From contig DHJB01000010.1 of the NCBI GenBank assembly GCA_002404115.1, positions 1-24,327 on the forward strand: a stretch of DNA of 24,327 nucleotides. Reading direction: 5' to 3'. The position numbers and the translations under genes were made by a program. This document shows, in pieces, positions 8,206 to 15,436 of this stretch (the stretch's first letter is position 1; every line of letters begins with the position of its first letter). The notes under the pieces were generated by a model, which worked only from the letters and a program-made list of their open reading frames with translations, was not told the DNA's origin and made no database searches. The stretch comes from Microbacteriaceae bacterium UBA4731 (lineage in GTDB: Bacteria > Actinomycetota > Actinomycetes > Actinomycetales > Microbacteriaceae).

Positions 8206-9099
8206 CTAGAAGGTGCGCCCCATCGTGTGCAGCCGCTCCACGCGCTCCTCGATCGGCGGGTGGGTGCTGAACAGCCGGGCCATCAGGCCGGGCTTGAGCG
8301 GGTTGGTGATCCACAGGTGCGCCATCGACGTGTTCTGCTTGCGCATGGGACGCCCGTAGGTTTCGAGCTTCTCCAGCGCCCGCGCCAGCGCATCCGGGTG
8401 CCGCGTGGTCATCGCGCTGGTGGCATCCGCGAGGTATTCGCGCTGCCTCGACACGGCCAGCTGCACCATGCTCGCCACGAGCGGAGCCACGACCATGGCG
8501 ACGAGCCCGAAGACGAGCACGATCGGGTTGCCGTTGTTGTTGTTATTATTGTTGCGGCCGAAGAAGGCCATCCGCAGGAACATGTCGGAGATGAACCCGA
8601 CGGCAACGACGAGGCCGAACACGATCATCGACAGCCGGATGTCGTAGTTGCGCACGTGCCCGAGTTCGTGCGCCATCACTCCTTCGAGTTCGGAGTCGTC
8701 CATGATCTCCAGCAGCCCCGTGGTGGCCGCGACCATCGCGTGCTGCGGGTCACGCCCGGTGGCGAACGCGTTGGGGGCAGGGTCGCTGATCACGTAGATC
8801 TCCGGCATGGGCGTGCCCGTGGTGATCGACAGGTTTTCGACGATCCGCCAGAGCCGGGGATGCTCGGCCTTGCTGTTGATGCGCACGCCGCCGCTCATGG
8901 CGATGGCCTGGCGACCGGCCAGGAAGTACTGAACCACGGCGTAGAGCGTCGCCACGACGAGCGTCATGAGCAGGATGCCGTAGCTGCCGGGAGGGCTGTA
9001 CACATCGTTCGCCAGCCAGCCCAGTCCGCCGATCATGGCGAGGAACAGGATGATGATGAAGACTGTGTTTCGCTTGTTCCGAGCGATCGCGCTGTACAT
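8206..9099 (-). CDS. htpX: Membrane zinc metalloprotease, M48 family (HtpX homologue)
   Basis: A 297-residue integral membrane protease of the M48B/HtpX type, which degrades damaged membrane proteins. The zinc site HELGH is at 144-148, and the third ligand is E221 in SRQREYLADA. Hydrophobic segments lie near 13-33, 41-60, 155-177 and 192-214, the arrangement of HtpX. Just before the fourth segment is a run of seven Asn (residues 183-189), unusual for the family and discussed separately. The gene follows lemA by 12 nt. The ribosome site before the ATG is weak (GGCGG close to the start), which fits translation linked to lemA. The lemA-htpX pair is widespread in bacteria. Confidence 0.93.
   Translation of the reverse strand: MYSAIARNKRNTVFIIILFLAMIGGLGWLANDVYSPPGSYGILLMTLVVATLYAVVQYFLAGRQAIAMSGGVRINSKAEHPRLWRIVENLSITTGTPMPEIYVISDPAPNAFATGRDPQHAMVAATTGLLEIMDDSELEGVMAHELGHVRNYDIRLSMIVFGLVVAVGFISDMFLRMAFFGRNNNNNNNGNPIVLVFGLVAMVVAPLVASMVQLAVSRQREYLADATSAMTTRHPDALARALEKLETYGRPMRKQNTSMAHLWITNPLKPGLMARLFSTHPPIEERVERLHTMGRTF
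8533..8553. repeat. Trinucleotide repeat encoding seven Asn in HtpX
   Basis: Seven Asn codons in a row (AAC/AAT) on the minus strand, two of them AAT, inside otherwise very GC-rich coding sequence. A triplet repeat can expand or contract without breaking the frame. Confidence 0.85.
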
Positions 9100-9111
9100 G
9101 ACCGCCGGCCG

Positions 9112-9678
9112 TTAGAACTGCACGCGGGGCGGCTCCGCAATGGCGGCGGAGTCGGACACCTCGAAGAAGTCACGTTCGGTGAATCCGAGGTTGCGGGCGA
9201 TGAGGTTGTTCGGGAACACCTTGATCTTGGTGTTCAGTTCGCGCACGCCGCCGTTGTAGAACCGGCGCGAGGCCTGGATCTTGTCTTCGGTGTCGACGAG
9301 CTCGGCCTGGAGCTGAAGGAAGTTCTGGCTGGCCTGCAGCTGCGGGTACGCCTCGGCGACGGCGAAGATGCTCTTCAGCGCCTGCTGCATGTGGTTCTCC
9401 GCGGCGGCCGCCTCGGCCGGTCCCTGCGCGCTCAACGTCTCGGCGCGTGCCTTCGTGACGTTCTCGAAGACGGCCTTCTCGTGCGCTGCGTAGCCCTTGA
9501 CCGACTCGATCAGGTTGGGAATGAGGTCGGCACGACGCTTCATCTGCACCGTGATGTCACTCCACGCCTCGTCCACGCGGACTTTGAGGGTGACCAGCGA
9601 GTTGTAGGTCGCCCACAGGTAAATTCCCACGATGGCGACAAGTGCAACAACGACGAGGACCGGGATGAGCCATTCCAT
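9112..9678 (-). CDS. lemA: LemA family protein
   Basis: A 188-residue protein with one N-terminal membrane helix (MEWLIPVLVVVALVAIVGIY), then the helical LemA domain (YNSLVTLKVRVDEAWSDI, RRADLIPNLIESVKGYA) and a conserved end (FPNNLIARNLGF). LemA proteins are of uncertain function and often accompany HtpX, perhaps as a scaffold or modulator of membrane proteolysis. The start is the ATG at 9678, with AGGAGA 7-8 nt upstream. The frame continues to 9762, but those residues are Cys/His-rich and not family-like. A TATGAT hexamer at 9762-9767 may be the promoter -10. First gene of lemA-htpX-SRPBCC. Confidence 0.93.
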   Translation of the reverse strand: MEWLIPVLVVVALVAIVGIYLWATYNSLVTLKVRVDEAWSDITVQMKRRADLIPNLIESVKGYAAHEKAVFENVTKARAETLSAQGPAEAAAAENHMQQALKSIFAVAEAYPQLQASQNFLQLQAELVDTEDKIQASRRFYNGGVRELNTKIKVFPNNLIARNLGFTERDFFEVSDSAAIAEPPRVQF

Positions 9679-9761
9679 GGCAGCTTCTCCTATATGACTG
9701 AGCAGTGTGGTGGAGCAGTGTGATCGGACGGGCCGGTAGAGGCCATTTGCGATGCAGCACA

Positions 9762-9767
9762 ATCATA
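9762..9767 (-). promoter_or_regulatory. Possible -10 element (TATGAT) for lemA-htpX
   Basis: TATGAT on the minus strand, five of six bases matching TATAAT, about 84 nt upstream of the lemA start in the divergent spacer 9679-9865. No good -35 is visible at 16-19 nt spacing. Confidence 0.3.
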
Positions 9768-9853
9768 ACTGCGCGCCCCGAGCCTCCCACCCGGTTCCCA
9801 TGACACTCCAAGCCAAACGTCAGGAGATGCACGACTTTTGGCCCTGACCGGCG

Positions 9854-9859
9854 AATAAT
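9854..9859 (+). promoter_or_regulatory. Possible -10 element (AATAAT) of the ABC-2 operon
   Basis: AATAAT matches TATAAT at five of six positions and ends 6 nt before the ATG at 9866, compatible with a leaderless start. AGGA touches the ATG without spacing, so it is a poor ribosome site for that codon. No clear -35. Confidence 0.3.
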
Positions 9860-9865
9860 GCAGGA

Positions 9866-10609
9866 ATGGTGAACACGTCATCCCCCGCCGTCGTCGTGAA
9901 CGACCTGCACGCCAGGCGGGGAAAACGCACGGTGCTGCACGGGCTGAGCCTGACCGTGCCCCGGGGCGCCGTCGTCGGCCTGATCGGGCCGAGCGGATGC
10001 GGCAAAACCACCCTGATGCGCTCGATTGTCGGCGTGCAGATCGTGCAGTCGGGCGAGGTCACCGTGCTCGGCGAACCTGCCGGAACGGCATCCCTCCGCC
10101 GCCGGGTGGGCTACGTCACGCAGGATGCCAGCATTTACGACGACCTCACGGTGCGTCAGAACCTGCAGTACTTCCGCGCCGTGCTCGGCGCCCCGCGCAC
10201 CGATGTGGACCGGGTGATCGAGGCCACCGACCTCATCGCGCAGGCCGGCCAGCTGGCCGGGTCGCTCTCCGGCGGCCAGCGCAGCCGGGTCTCCCTCGCC
10301 GGCGCCCTGCTCGGCTCGCCGGAACTGCTGGTGCTCGACGAACCCACCGTCGGCCTCGACCCGGTGCTGCGGGTCGAGCTATGGGCCCTGTTCCACCGGC
10401 TGGCCGCCGCCGGGACGAGCCTGCTCGTCTCCAGCCATGTCATGGACGAGGCCAGCCGGTGCGACCGTCTCCTGCTCATGCGCGACGGCGACGTGCTGGC
10501 CGACGACACCCCGGCCGGGCTGCTGGCCGCGACCGGCACGGCCGACATCGAGGCGGCGTTCCTGGCCCTGATCCCCTCACATCCCGCCAAACCGGGCGGG
10601 GAAGACTGA
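9866..10609 (+). CDS. ABC-2 type transporter ATP-binding protein
   Basis: A 247-residue ATPase of the CcmA/DrrA-like export class. Walker A is GPSGCGKTT (41-49), the Q-loop lies in VGYVTQDASIYDDL, the signature is LSGGQRSRV (134-142), Walker B is LLVLDEPTVGLDP and the switch His is H191 in SSHVMDEA. It lacks the long C-terminal extension seen in some antibiotic exporters. The frame's ATG at 9866 is followed at once by GTG at 9869, either of which could start translation. It overlaps the permease by 1 nt (TGATG). The cargo is unknown. The class includes exporters of drugs, lipids and polysaccharides. Confidence 0.92.
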   Translation: MVNTSSPAVVVNDLHARRGKRTVLHGLSLTVPRGAVVGLIGPSGCGKTTLMRSIVGVQIVQSGEVTVLGEPAGTASLRRRVGYVTQDASIYDDLTVRQNLQYFRAVLGAPRTDVDRVIEATDLIAQAGQLAGSLSGGQRSRVSLAGALLGSPELLVLDEPTVGLDPVLRVELWALFHRLAAAGTSLLVSSHVMDEASRCDRLLLMRDGDVLADDTPAGLLAATGTADIEAAFLALIPSHPAKPGGED

Positions 10610-11343
10610 TGAACCCCGCGCGCACGCTCGCCACCGCCGGCCGCATCCTCACCCAGGTGCGGCACGACCCTCGCACGATCGGGCTACTGCTCGTGGTGCC
10701 GAGCCTCCTGATCGGGCTGCTCGCCTGGATCTTCTCCGACACCCCGGTCTTCGCGGTCGTCGGGCCGGCGGTCCTGGCCCTGTTCCCGTTCATCGCCATG
10801 TTCCTGGTCACGAGCATCACCACCCTCCGGGAGCGCCGCACCGGAACGCTCGAACGGCTCCTCTCGATGCCGCTCGGCAGGGGCGACCTGATCCTCGGCT
10901 ACACCCTCGCGTTCGGCCTGCTCGCGGTGCTGCAGTCGGCGATCGCGGTGGGCTACTCGGTGTGGGTGTGCGGGCTCGAGATCCGGGGTTCGATCTGGAT
11001 GCTGCTGGCCGTGGCCGTCGCCGACGCCGTGCTCGGCACCACCCTCGGCCTGCTGGCGAGCGCGTTCGCCCGCACCGAGTTCCAGGTCGTGCAGTTCATG
11101 CCGGCCCTCGTCTTCCCGCAGATCCTGCTCGGCGGGATCTTCCTCTCGCGCGAGCAGCTGCCCGACGTGCTGCGCGCGATCAGCGACTGGCTGCCGCTCT
11201 CGCACGCCATCGACGCCCTGCAGGCTGTCGCCACCGATACCGAGGACGCCGCGTACGTCGGCGGCGAACTGCTCATCATCGGGGCCTGGATCGTCGGCGC
11301 CGTCGTGCTCGGCTCGATCACCCTGCGCCGCCGCACCCCGTAG
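10609..11343 (+). CDS. ABC-2 type transporter permease
   Basis: A 244-residue membrane protein with about six hydrophobic segments and the ABC2_membrane hallmark region ITTLRERRTGTLERLLSMPLGRGDLILG, followed by a late motif (LPDVLRAISDWLPLSHAIDAL) typical of DrrB/YadH-type permeases. The start is the ATG within TGATG, overlapping the ATPase stop by one base, with GGGGAAG just upstream. The same frame is open back to 9997, but that part is a shadow of the ATPase gene. It pairs with the upstream ATPase as an exporter. The unit ends in the palindromic spacer at 11354-11436. Confidence 0.92.
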   Translation: MNPARTLATAGRILTQVRHDPRTIGLLLVVPSLLIGLLAWIFSDTPVFAVVGPAVLALFPFIAMFLVTSITTLRERRTGTLERLLSMPLGRGDLILGYTLAFGLLAVLQSAIAVGYSVWVCGLEIRGSIWMLLAVAVADAVLGTTLGLLASAFARTEFQVVQFMPALVFPQILLGGIFLSREQLPDVLRAISDWLPLSHAIDALQAVATDTEDAAYVGGELLIIGAWIVGAVVLGSITLRRRTP

Positions 11344-11359
11344 CCCGCCCTGTCCCCTC

Positions 11360-11422
11360 CCGCGAAAACGCACTCGTGGTCGTTATGAGCGCGTTTTAGT
11401 GACCACAACTGCAGTTTCGCGG
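11360..11422. repeat. Long imperfect palindrome, alternative fold of the same spacer
   Basis: Arms 11360-11381 and 11401-11422 match in 18 of 22 positions when one is reverse-complemented (CCGCGAAA and GTGGTC blocks exact) around a 19-nt centre. Flanking CCCCTCC and GGAGGGG extend the symmetry. This fold excludes the 11365-11397 hairpin because they share bases. Confidence 0.6.
11365..11397. terminator. Probable bidirectional rho-independent terminator between convergent units
   Basis: A 13-bp stem with arms 11365-11377 and 11385-11397, one A-C mismatch, one G-U wobble and a 7-nt loop. Its outer ends are AAAACGC and GCGTTTT, so both strands finish a stem with a short T run. It lies 22 nt after the permease stop and about 40 nt after the GH1 stop on the other strand, as expected for a shared terminator. 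Confidence 0.55.
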
Positions 11423-11436
11423 TGGGAATGGAGGGG

Positions 11437-12894
11437 TCAGCGGGAGGAGAGGACCTTCTGCAGCCAGCGGTAGGACGATTTGGGGGTGCGGGCGCGGGCG
11501 CCGTCGGTGAAGTCGACGTACACCAGGCCGCACCGCTGGGTGTAGCCCGCCGTCCACTCGAAGCCATCGAGCAGCGACCAGACGACGTACCCGAGCAGGT
11601 CGACTCCCTCGGCCACGCTGCCGGGGGCGACGGCGTCGAGCGCGGCGGTGATGTGCTCGGCGAGGTAGTCGATCCGGGCCGGGTCGTGCACCGCGCCGCG
11701 GACATCGGCGACATCGGGGAAGCTCGCACCGTTGGCCGTGATGTACACGGGCGGGAGGTGCTCGCCGTACCGGGCCCGGAGCTCGCCGAGCGCCACGCCG
11801 AGGTACTCGGGGGCGATGGCTGTGCCGGCACCGGTGACCGGGAACTCGCGGAACGGCTCAGCGTGGAACGGGAACGCGGCGACGGCATCCGTCTTGTCGG
11901 TGGGCTTCCTCGGCGCGGCCGGGGTCTTCGGTTTCGGCGGACCGGCGGCGATCCGGGTGGGCTGGCTATAGTTGAGGCCGTAGAAGTCGAGCGGCTGGTG
12001 GATGGTGCGCAGGTCCTCCGGGTCGGTCTCGAGGAGCAGCCGCAGCGCGGTTTGAAACGGCTCCGGCGGCTCCGGGTAACGGCCGAGCAGCACCGCGTCG
12101 GCGTACATGCGGTTGTGGAGCACGTCGAACAGCTCGGCGGCGATCTCGTCGGCCTCGCGCCCGGACGCCGCCTGCACGGGTGAATGCGCGTTGGCGATCC
12201 CGATCTTGCCGCGCACGTCGGCGGCTCGCAGGCCCTGCACGGCGAGGCCATGCCCGAGGAGCTGGTGGTGCGCCGCCGGCAGCGCGCCGAAGAGCAGCGC
12301 CTCCCCCGGCGCGTGCGTGCCGAGCGCGTACCCGTTGAGCATGACCGTCGCCGGCTCGTTCGCGGTCACCCAGGCGTCGATGCGGTCGCCGAAGACCTCG
12401 CCGAGCGCGTGCGCGTAGTCGCCGAAGCGCCGCGCGGTGTCGCGGTTGAGCCAGCCGCCGCGGAGGGCGAGCGGCGTGTCCCAGTGGTGCAGCGTCGCCA
12501 TCGGGCTGATGCCGGCGACGAGGAGCTCGTCGAGCAGCCGGTCGTAGAAGGCGAGGCCGGCGCGGCTGAGCGCCCCGCGTCCGTCCGGCTGCACGCGCGG
12601 CCAGGCGAAGGAGAACCGGTAGGCATCGCCGCCGAGCTCGCCGAGGAGGGTGACGTCGTCGGTGACGTGGTGGAAGTGGTCGGCGGACACGGATGCGTTC
12701 GAGCCGTCGAGGATGCGCCCGGGCGTGGCCGTGAACGGGTCCCAGGTGGATTCCGCTCGGCCGCCGTCGCGTGCACCGCCCTCAATCTGGAACGCGGACG
12801 TCGCGGTCCCGACGATGAAACCGTCGGGAAGCCGGTCGCCCAGCTCTGCCGCCCGATGTTGCCAGGCGCGGGCGGCGGGGGTGTTACTGCTCAT
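11437..12894 (-). CDS. Glycoside hydrolase family 1 (beta-glucosidase-like) protein lacking the nucleophile Glu
   Basis: A 485-residue (beta/alpha)8 GH1 protein of full family length. Recognisable landmarks are FIVGTATSAFQIEGG with Q36 and E38, TLHHWDTP (H137, W138), acid/base E180 in TANEP, DFYGLNYS, and the sugar-binding WSLLDGFEWTAGY with E446 and W447. The residue at the nucleophile position is Ala387 (YITANGASF), where GH1 enzymes have Glu (ITENG). The codon is GCC, two changes from a Glu codon. Normal retaining hydrolysis should therefore be lost or very weak. It may bind sugars, act as a transglycosylase or use another nucleophile. A Pro/Lys-rich insert lies at 319-335. Last gene of the operon. 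ATG start overlaps the upstream stop as ATGA. Confidence 0.9.
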   Translation of the reverse strand: MSSNTPAARAWQHRAAELGDRLPDGFIVGTATSAFQIEGGARDGGRAESTWDPFTATPGRILDGSNASVSADHFHHVTDDVTLLGELGGDAYRFSFAWPRVQPDGRGALSRAGLAFYDRLLDELLVAGISPMATLHHWDTPLALRGGWLNRDTARRFGDYAHALGEVFGDRIDAWVTANEPATVMLNGYALGTHAPGEALLFGALPAAHHQLLGHGLAVQGLRAADVRGKIGIANAHSPVQAASGREADEIAAELFDVLHNRMYADAVLLGRYPEPPEPFQTALRLLLETDPEDLRTIHQPLDFYGLNYSQPTRIAAGPPKPKTPAAPRKPTDKTDAVAAFPFHAEPFREFPVTGAGTAIAPEYLGVALGELRARYGEHLPPVYITANGASFPDVADVRGAVHDPARIDYLAEHITAALDAVAPGSVAEGVDLLGYVVWSLLDGFEWTAGYTQRCGLVYVDFTDGARARTPKSSYRWLQKVLSSR

Positions 12895-14204
12895 CGACCA
12901 AGGACTCTTTCCAGATAGCTGTTGCTGAAGCGACGCTCCGGATCGAGCTTGTCACGAACCAGCAGGAAGTCGTCAAAACGCGGGTAGACCGTGCGGAGCG
13001 ACGCGGCATCCTGGTAGTGGATCTTGCCCCAGTGCGGGCGGCCGCCGTGCGCGCGCATGATTGCTTCGACCGCCTGGAAGAACTCGGTGTGGTCCTCCCG
13101 GTGGTACCGGTGCACGGCGATGTACCCGGTCTCTCGTCCGCTCGCGGTGGAGAGCCAGAGGTCGTCGGCCGCGGCGGAACGCACCTCGACCGGGAACGAG
13201 ATCCGCCAGCCACGGCGCTGGATCAGTTCCCGCACCTCGCGGAGGGCGGCGGGAACGAGCGTGAGCGGGATGGCGTATTCCATTTCGCGGAAGCGCACGG
13301 TGCGGTTGCTCACGAACACGCTGCTGGAGACATCCGTGTACTCACGGCGGCCGCTGAGGCTCTCGGCCAAGCGGTTGAAACCCGGCACCACGGCCGGCAC
13401 GGCGGTGCCGAGGGCGCAGATGGCCCGGTAGAGGCCATTCGCGAGAAGTTCGTCGTCGACCCATCCGGACACCCGGCCGAGCGGGGCGCGCTCGGCCCCG
13501 AAGGGCAGCCTCGTGTTGGTTTTCGTCAGCGCGCTGACGGTGTGCGGGAACCAGTAGAACTCGAAGTGGTCGGCGCCGGAGGATCGCTCGAGCCAGGTGT
13601 CGAGAACGGCGTCGAGCGGCTCGGCGGCCTCGACGGCGTGCAGCAGGAAGGCCGGCACGCACTGGATCGTGACGTCGACGATGATGCCGAGGGCGCCGAG
13701 CCCCAGCCGGGCTGCCGGAAGCAGCTCGGCGTTCTCCGTCTCGCTGACCCGCAGCAGGCTGCCGTCGCCGGTGACCAGGGTAAGCGCGACGATCTGGGTG
13801 GCGAGGCCGCCGAGCCCGAGCCCCGTGCCGTGCGTGCCGGTGGACGTGGCGCCGGAGATCGTCTGCCGGTCGACGTCGCCCATGTTCGGCAGGGCAAGCC
13901 CGTGTGGTTCGAGGAGGCGGGGCAGCCGGTGCAGCGGCGTGCCGGCCGCCAGCGTGGCCCGCCCGGTGGCGGCATCCACGCCGATGAGCCCGGCGAGGCC
14001 GTGCAGGTCCAGCTGCACCCCCGGCGCCACGGCGATTCCGGTGAAACTGTGCCCGGCGCCGACGGCCTTGATCCGTTGGCCGGCTCGGCCGGCGGCGATC
14101 ACGGCGCGCTGCACGGCGCCGGCGCTGGTCGGCCGTTCGACGCGTTGGGGCCGCAGGGATTCCGTCCCGGCCCAGTTCCGCCAGACGGCTCCGCTCGGTT
14201 TCAC
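12891..14204 (-). CDS. FAD-linked sugar-lactone oxidoreductase (L-gulono/D-arabinono-1,4-lactone oxidase family)
   Basis: A 437-residue VAO-type flavoprotein. The FAD domain begins RVERPTSAGAVQRAV. The motif GAGHSFTGI contains His52, the position of covalent FAD attachment in aldonolactone and alditol oxidases. ALPNMGDVDRQTISGATSTGTHGTG is the second FAD loop. The C-terminal ALO domain holds the conserved PHWGKIHYQ motif, and the end SNSYLERVLG is family-typical. It resembles mycobacterial L-gulono-1,4-lactone dehydrogenase more than Streptomyces alditol oxidase, judged from motif wording only. The likely reaction is oxidation of an aldonolactone or polyol to a keto product. GTG start, AAGG 7 nt upstream, overlapping the deaminase/aldolase stop as GTGA and the GH1 start as ATGA. 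Confidence 0.9.
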   Translation of the reverse strand: MKPSGAVWRNWAGTESLRPQRVERPTSAGAVQRAVIAAGRAGQRIKAVGAGHSFTGIAVAPGVQLDLHGLAGLIGVDAATGRATLAAGTPLHRLPRLLEPHGLALPNMGDVDRQTISGATSTGTHGTGLGLGGLATQIVALTLVTGDGSLLRVSETENAELLPAARLGLGALGIIVDVTIQCVPAFLLHAVEAAEPLDAVLDTWLERSSGADHFEFYWFPHTVSALTKTNTRLPFGAERAPLGRVSGWVDDELLANGLYRAICALGTAVPAVVPGFNRLAESLSGRREYTDVSSSVFVSNRTVRFREMEYAIPLTLVPAALREVRELIQRRGWRISFPVEVRSAAADDLWLSTASGRETGYIAVHRYHREDHTEFFQAVEAIMRAHGGRPHWGKIHYQDAASLRTVYPRFDDFLLVRDKLDPERRFSNSYLERVLGR

Positions 14205-15436
14205 AGGAATGCCTTCCCCTCGCCGCGGTAGGTGGGGACGACGTCAACCACCCGGTCGCCGTCGACGAGGACGAAGCCGTTCACGTGTTCGCTCAGCTCC
14301 CCCGATTTGGTGTGGCGCAGCCAGACCCGGTCGCCGACCGCGAGCCGGGCCGCGGCGGGCCCGGTCACCGGCGTCTGCACCTCTCCCGCCATTTCGCGCG
14401 GCACCAGGGCGAGGCCTTCCGGCCAGACCGGGCGCGGCAGTCGGTCGGCGCCGGGCGGGCCGGAGGCGATCCAGCCTCCGCCGAGCATCGTCGCGGTGCC
14501 CGGCGCGGGCTTGCGCACGACCGACAGCGCGAATGCCGCCGCCGGAGCAGGGCGGAAACTCGCGTAGTCGTCGAAGAGGTGCCCGCCGAAGAAGCCGCTG
14601 CCGGCCGCGATGTCGGTGACGGATGCGTCGGCGTGGGTGCTCTCGAGCGACCCGGTTCCGCCGCCGTTCACGAATTCCAGCTCGGCGACCTGTCGCACGG
14701 CGGCGACGGCAGCGCCGCGGCGCCGTGCCAGCTCTGGGATCGAATGGCGCCGGATCCAGCGGTTGCGCCTGCCCAGGGCCGGCCTGCCGGCCGGCCGGTC
14801 GCCGAGGCCGGCGATCTGGGCCTCGTAGCCCATCATGCCGACGAGCGAAAAGCCGGGCCGGGAGACGATGCCGATCGCCAGCGCCTTCGCGGCCCCAGGG
14901 GTGCGCACGGGTGAGCGCCACACGCCGAGGTGCCCGAACAGCGGGGCATCCCAGGCGGAATCGAGTTCGAGGCAGACCCGGATGGTTTCGCGGCTGCCCG
15001 GCGGCAGCACGGAGTCGATGAAGTCGAGGTGGGCGATCGAGTCGACCATGAGGGTGACCTTCGCCGCGAGCTCCGGCGAGCGCCCCAGCCGCTCGAGCGC
15101 CGACCGGTCGGCGGTCGGGTAGGCAACGACGATGTCGTCGACCGTCTCGGCGAGCCAGAGCGCCTCGGCGAGCGTGTACCCGAGCACCCCGCGAAATCCC
15201 GGAACGGCGAGGATCGCTTCGATCACGCTGCGCACCCGGATGGACTTGGTGGCGACGCGGATCGTGGTGCCGGCCGCCCTGGCCAGCAGGGCGTGCGTGT
15301 TGTGACGGAGGGCATCGAGGTGCAGGGCGGCGACGGGCGTGTCCAGATGGGCGGTGGCGTCACCGAGGCCCGGCCAGTACGACCCGGGGACCAGCCACGG
15401 CGCCGTCTCCGGCCGGCGCGACAGGTCGATGCCCAT
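14201..15436 (-). CDS. PLP-dependent amino acid deaminase/aldolase (alanine racemase-fold, D-serine dehydratase-like)
   Basis: A 411-residue fold-type III PLP protein. The N-terminal alanine-racemase-like barrel carries the PLP lysine K64 in RVATKSIRV. LVGMMGYEAQIAG and ELEFVNGGGTGS are the barrel's phosphate-binding region. From about residue 340 a small D-serine dehydratase/D-threonine aldolase-like domain follows, with SEHVN near residue 384 and the end VVPTYRGEGKAFL. Relatives cleave D-threonine-type beta-hydroxy amino acids or deaminate D-serine. The substrate here is unknown. The start ATG shares one base with the MFS stop (TGATG). The same frame stays open to 16015 inside the MFS gene, but those residues are antisense-phase Arg/Pro-rich filler, not a fusion. 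Confidence 0.85.
   Translation of the reverse strand: MGIDLSRRPETAPWLVPGSYWPGLGDATAHLDTPVAALHLDALRHNTHALLARAAGTTIRVATKSIRVRSVIEAILAVPGFRGVLGYTLAEALWLAETVDDIVVAYPTADRSALERLGRSPELAAKVTLMVDSIAHLDFIDSVLPPGSRETIRVCLELDSAWDAPLFGHLGVWRSPVRTPGAAKALAIGIVSRPGFSLVGMMGYEAQIAGLGDRPAGRPALGRRNRWIRRHSIPELARRRGAAVAAVRQVAELEFVNGGGTGSLESTHADASVTDIAAGSGFFGGHLFDDYASFRPAPAAAFALSVVRKPAPGTATMLGGGWIASGPPGADRLPRPVWPEGLALVPREMAGEVQTPVTGPAAARLAVGDRVWLRHTKSGELSEHVNGFVLVDGDRVVDVVPTYRGEGKAFL

Noticed and set aside
8170..9723. 517-codon plus-strand open frame opposite htpX and lemA
   Set aside because: Composition (His/Arg/Asp/Gly/Val-rich) is typical of an antisense frame. It overlaps two well-recognised genes and has no domain.
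9997..10608. Extended N-terminus of the ABC-2 permease
   Set aside because: It is a frame-shifted reading of the ATPase gene. The ATG in TGATG with a ribosome site is the real start.
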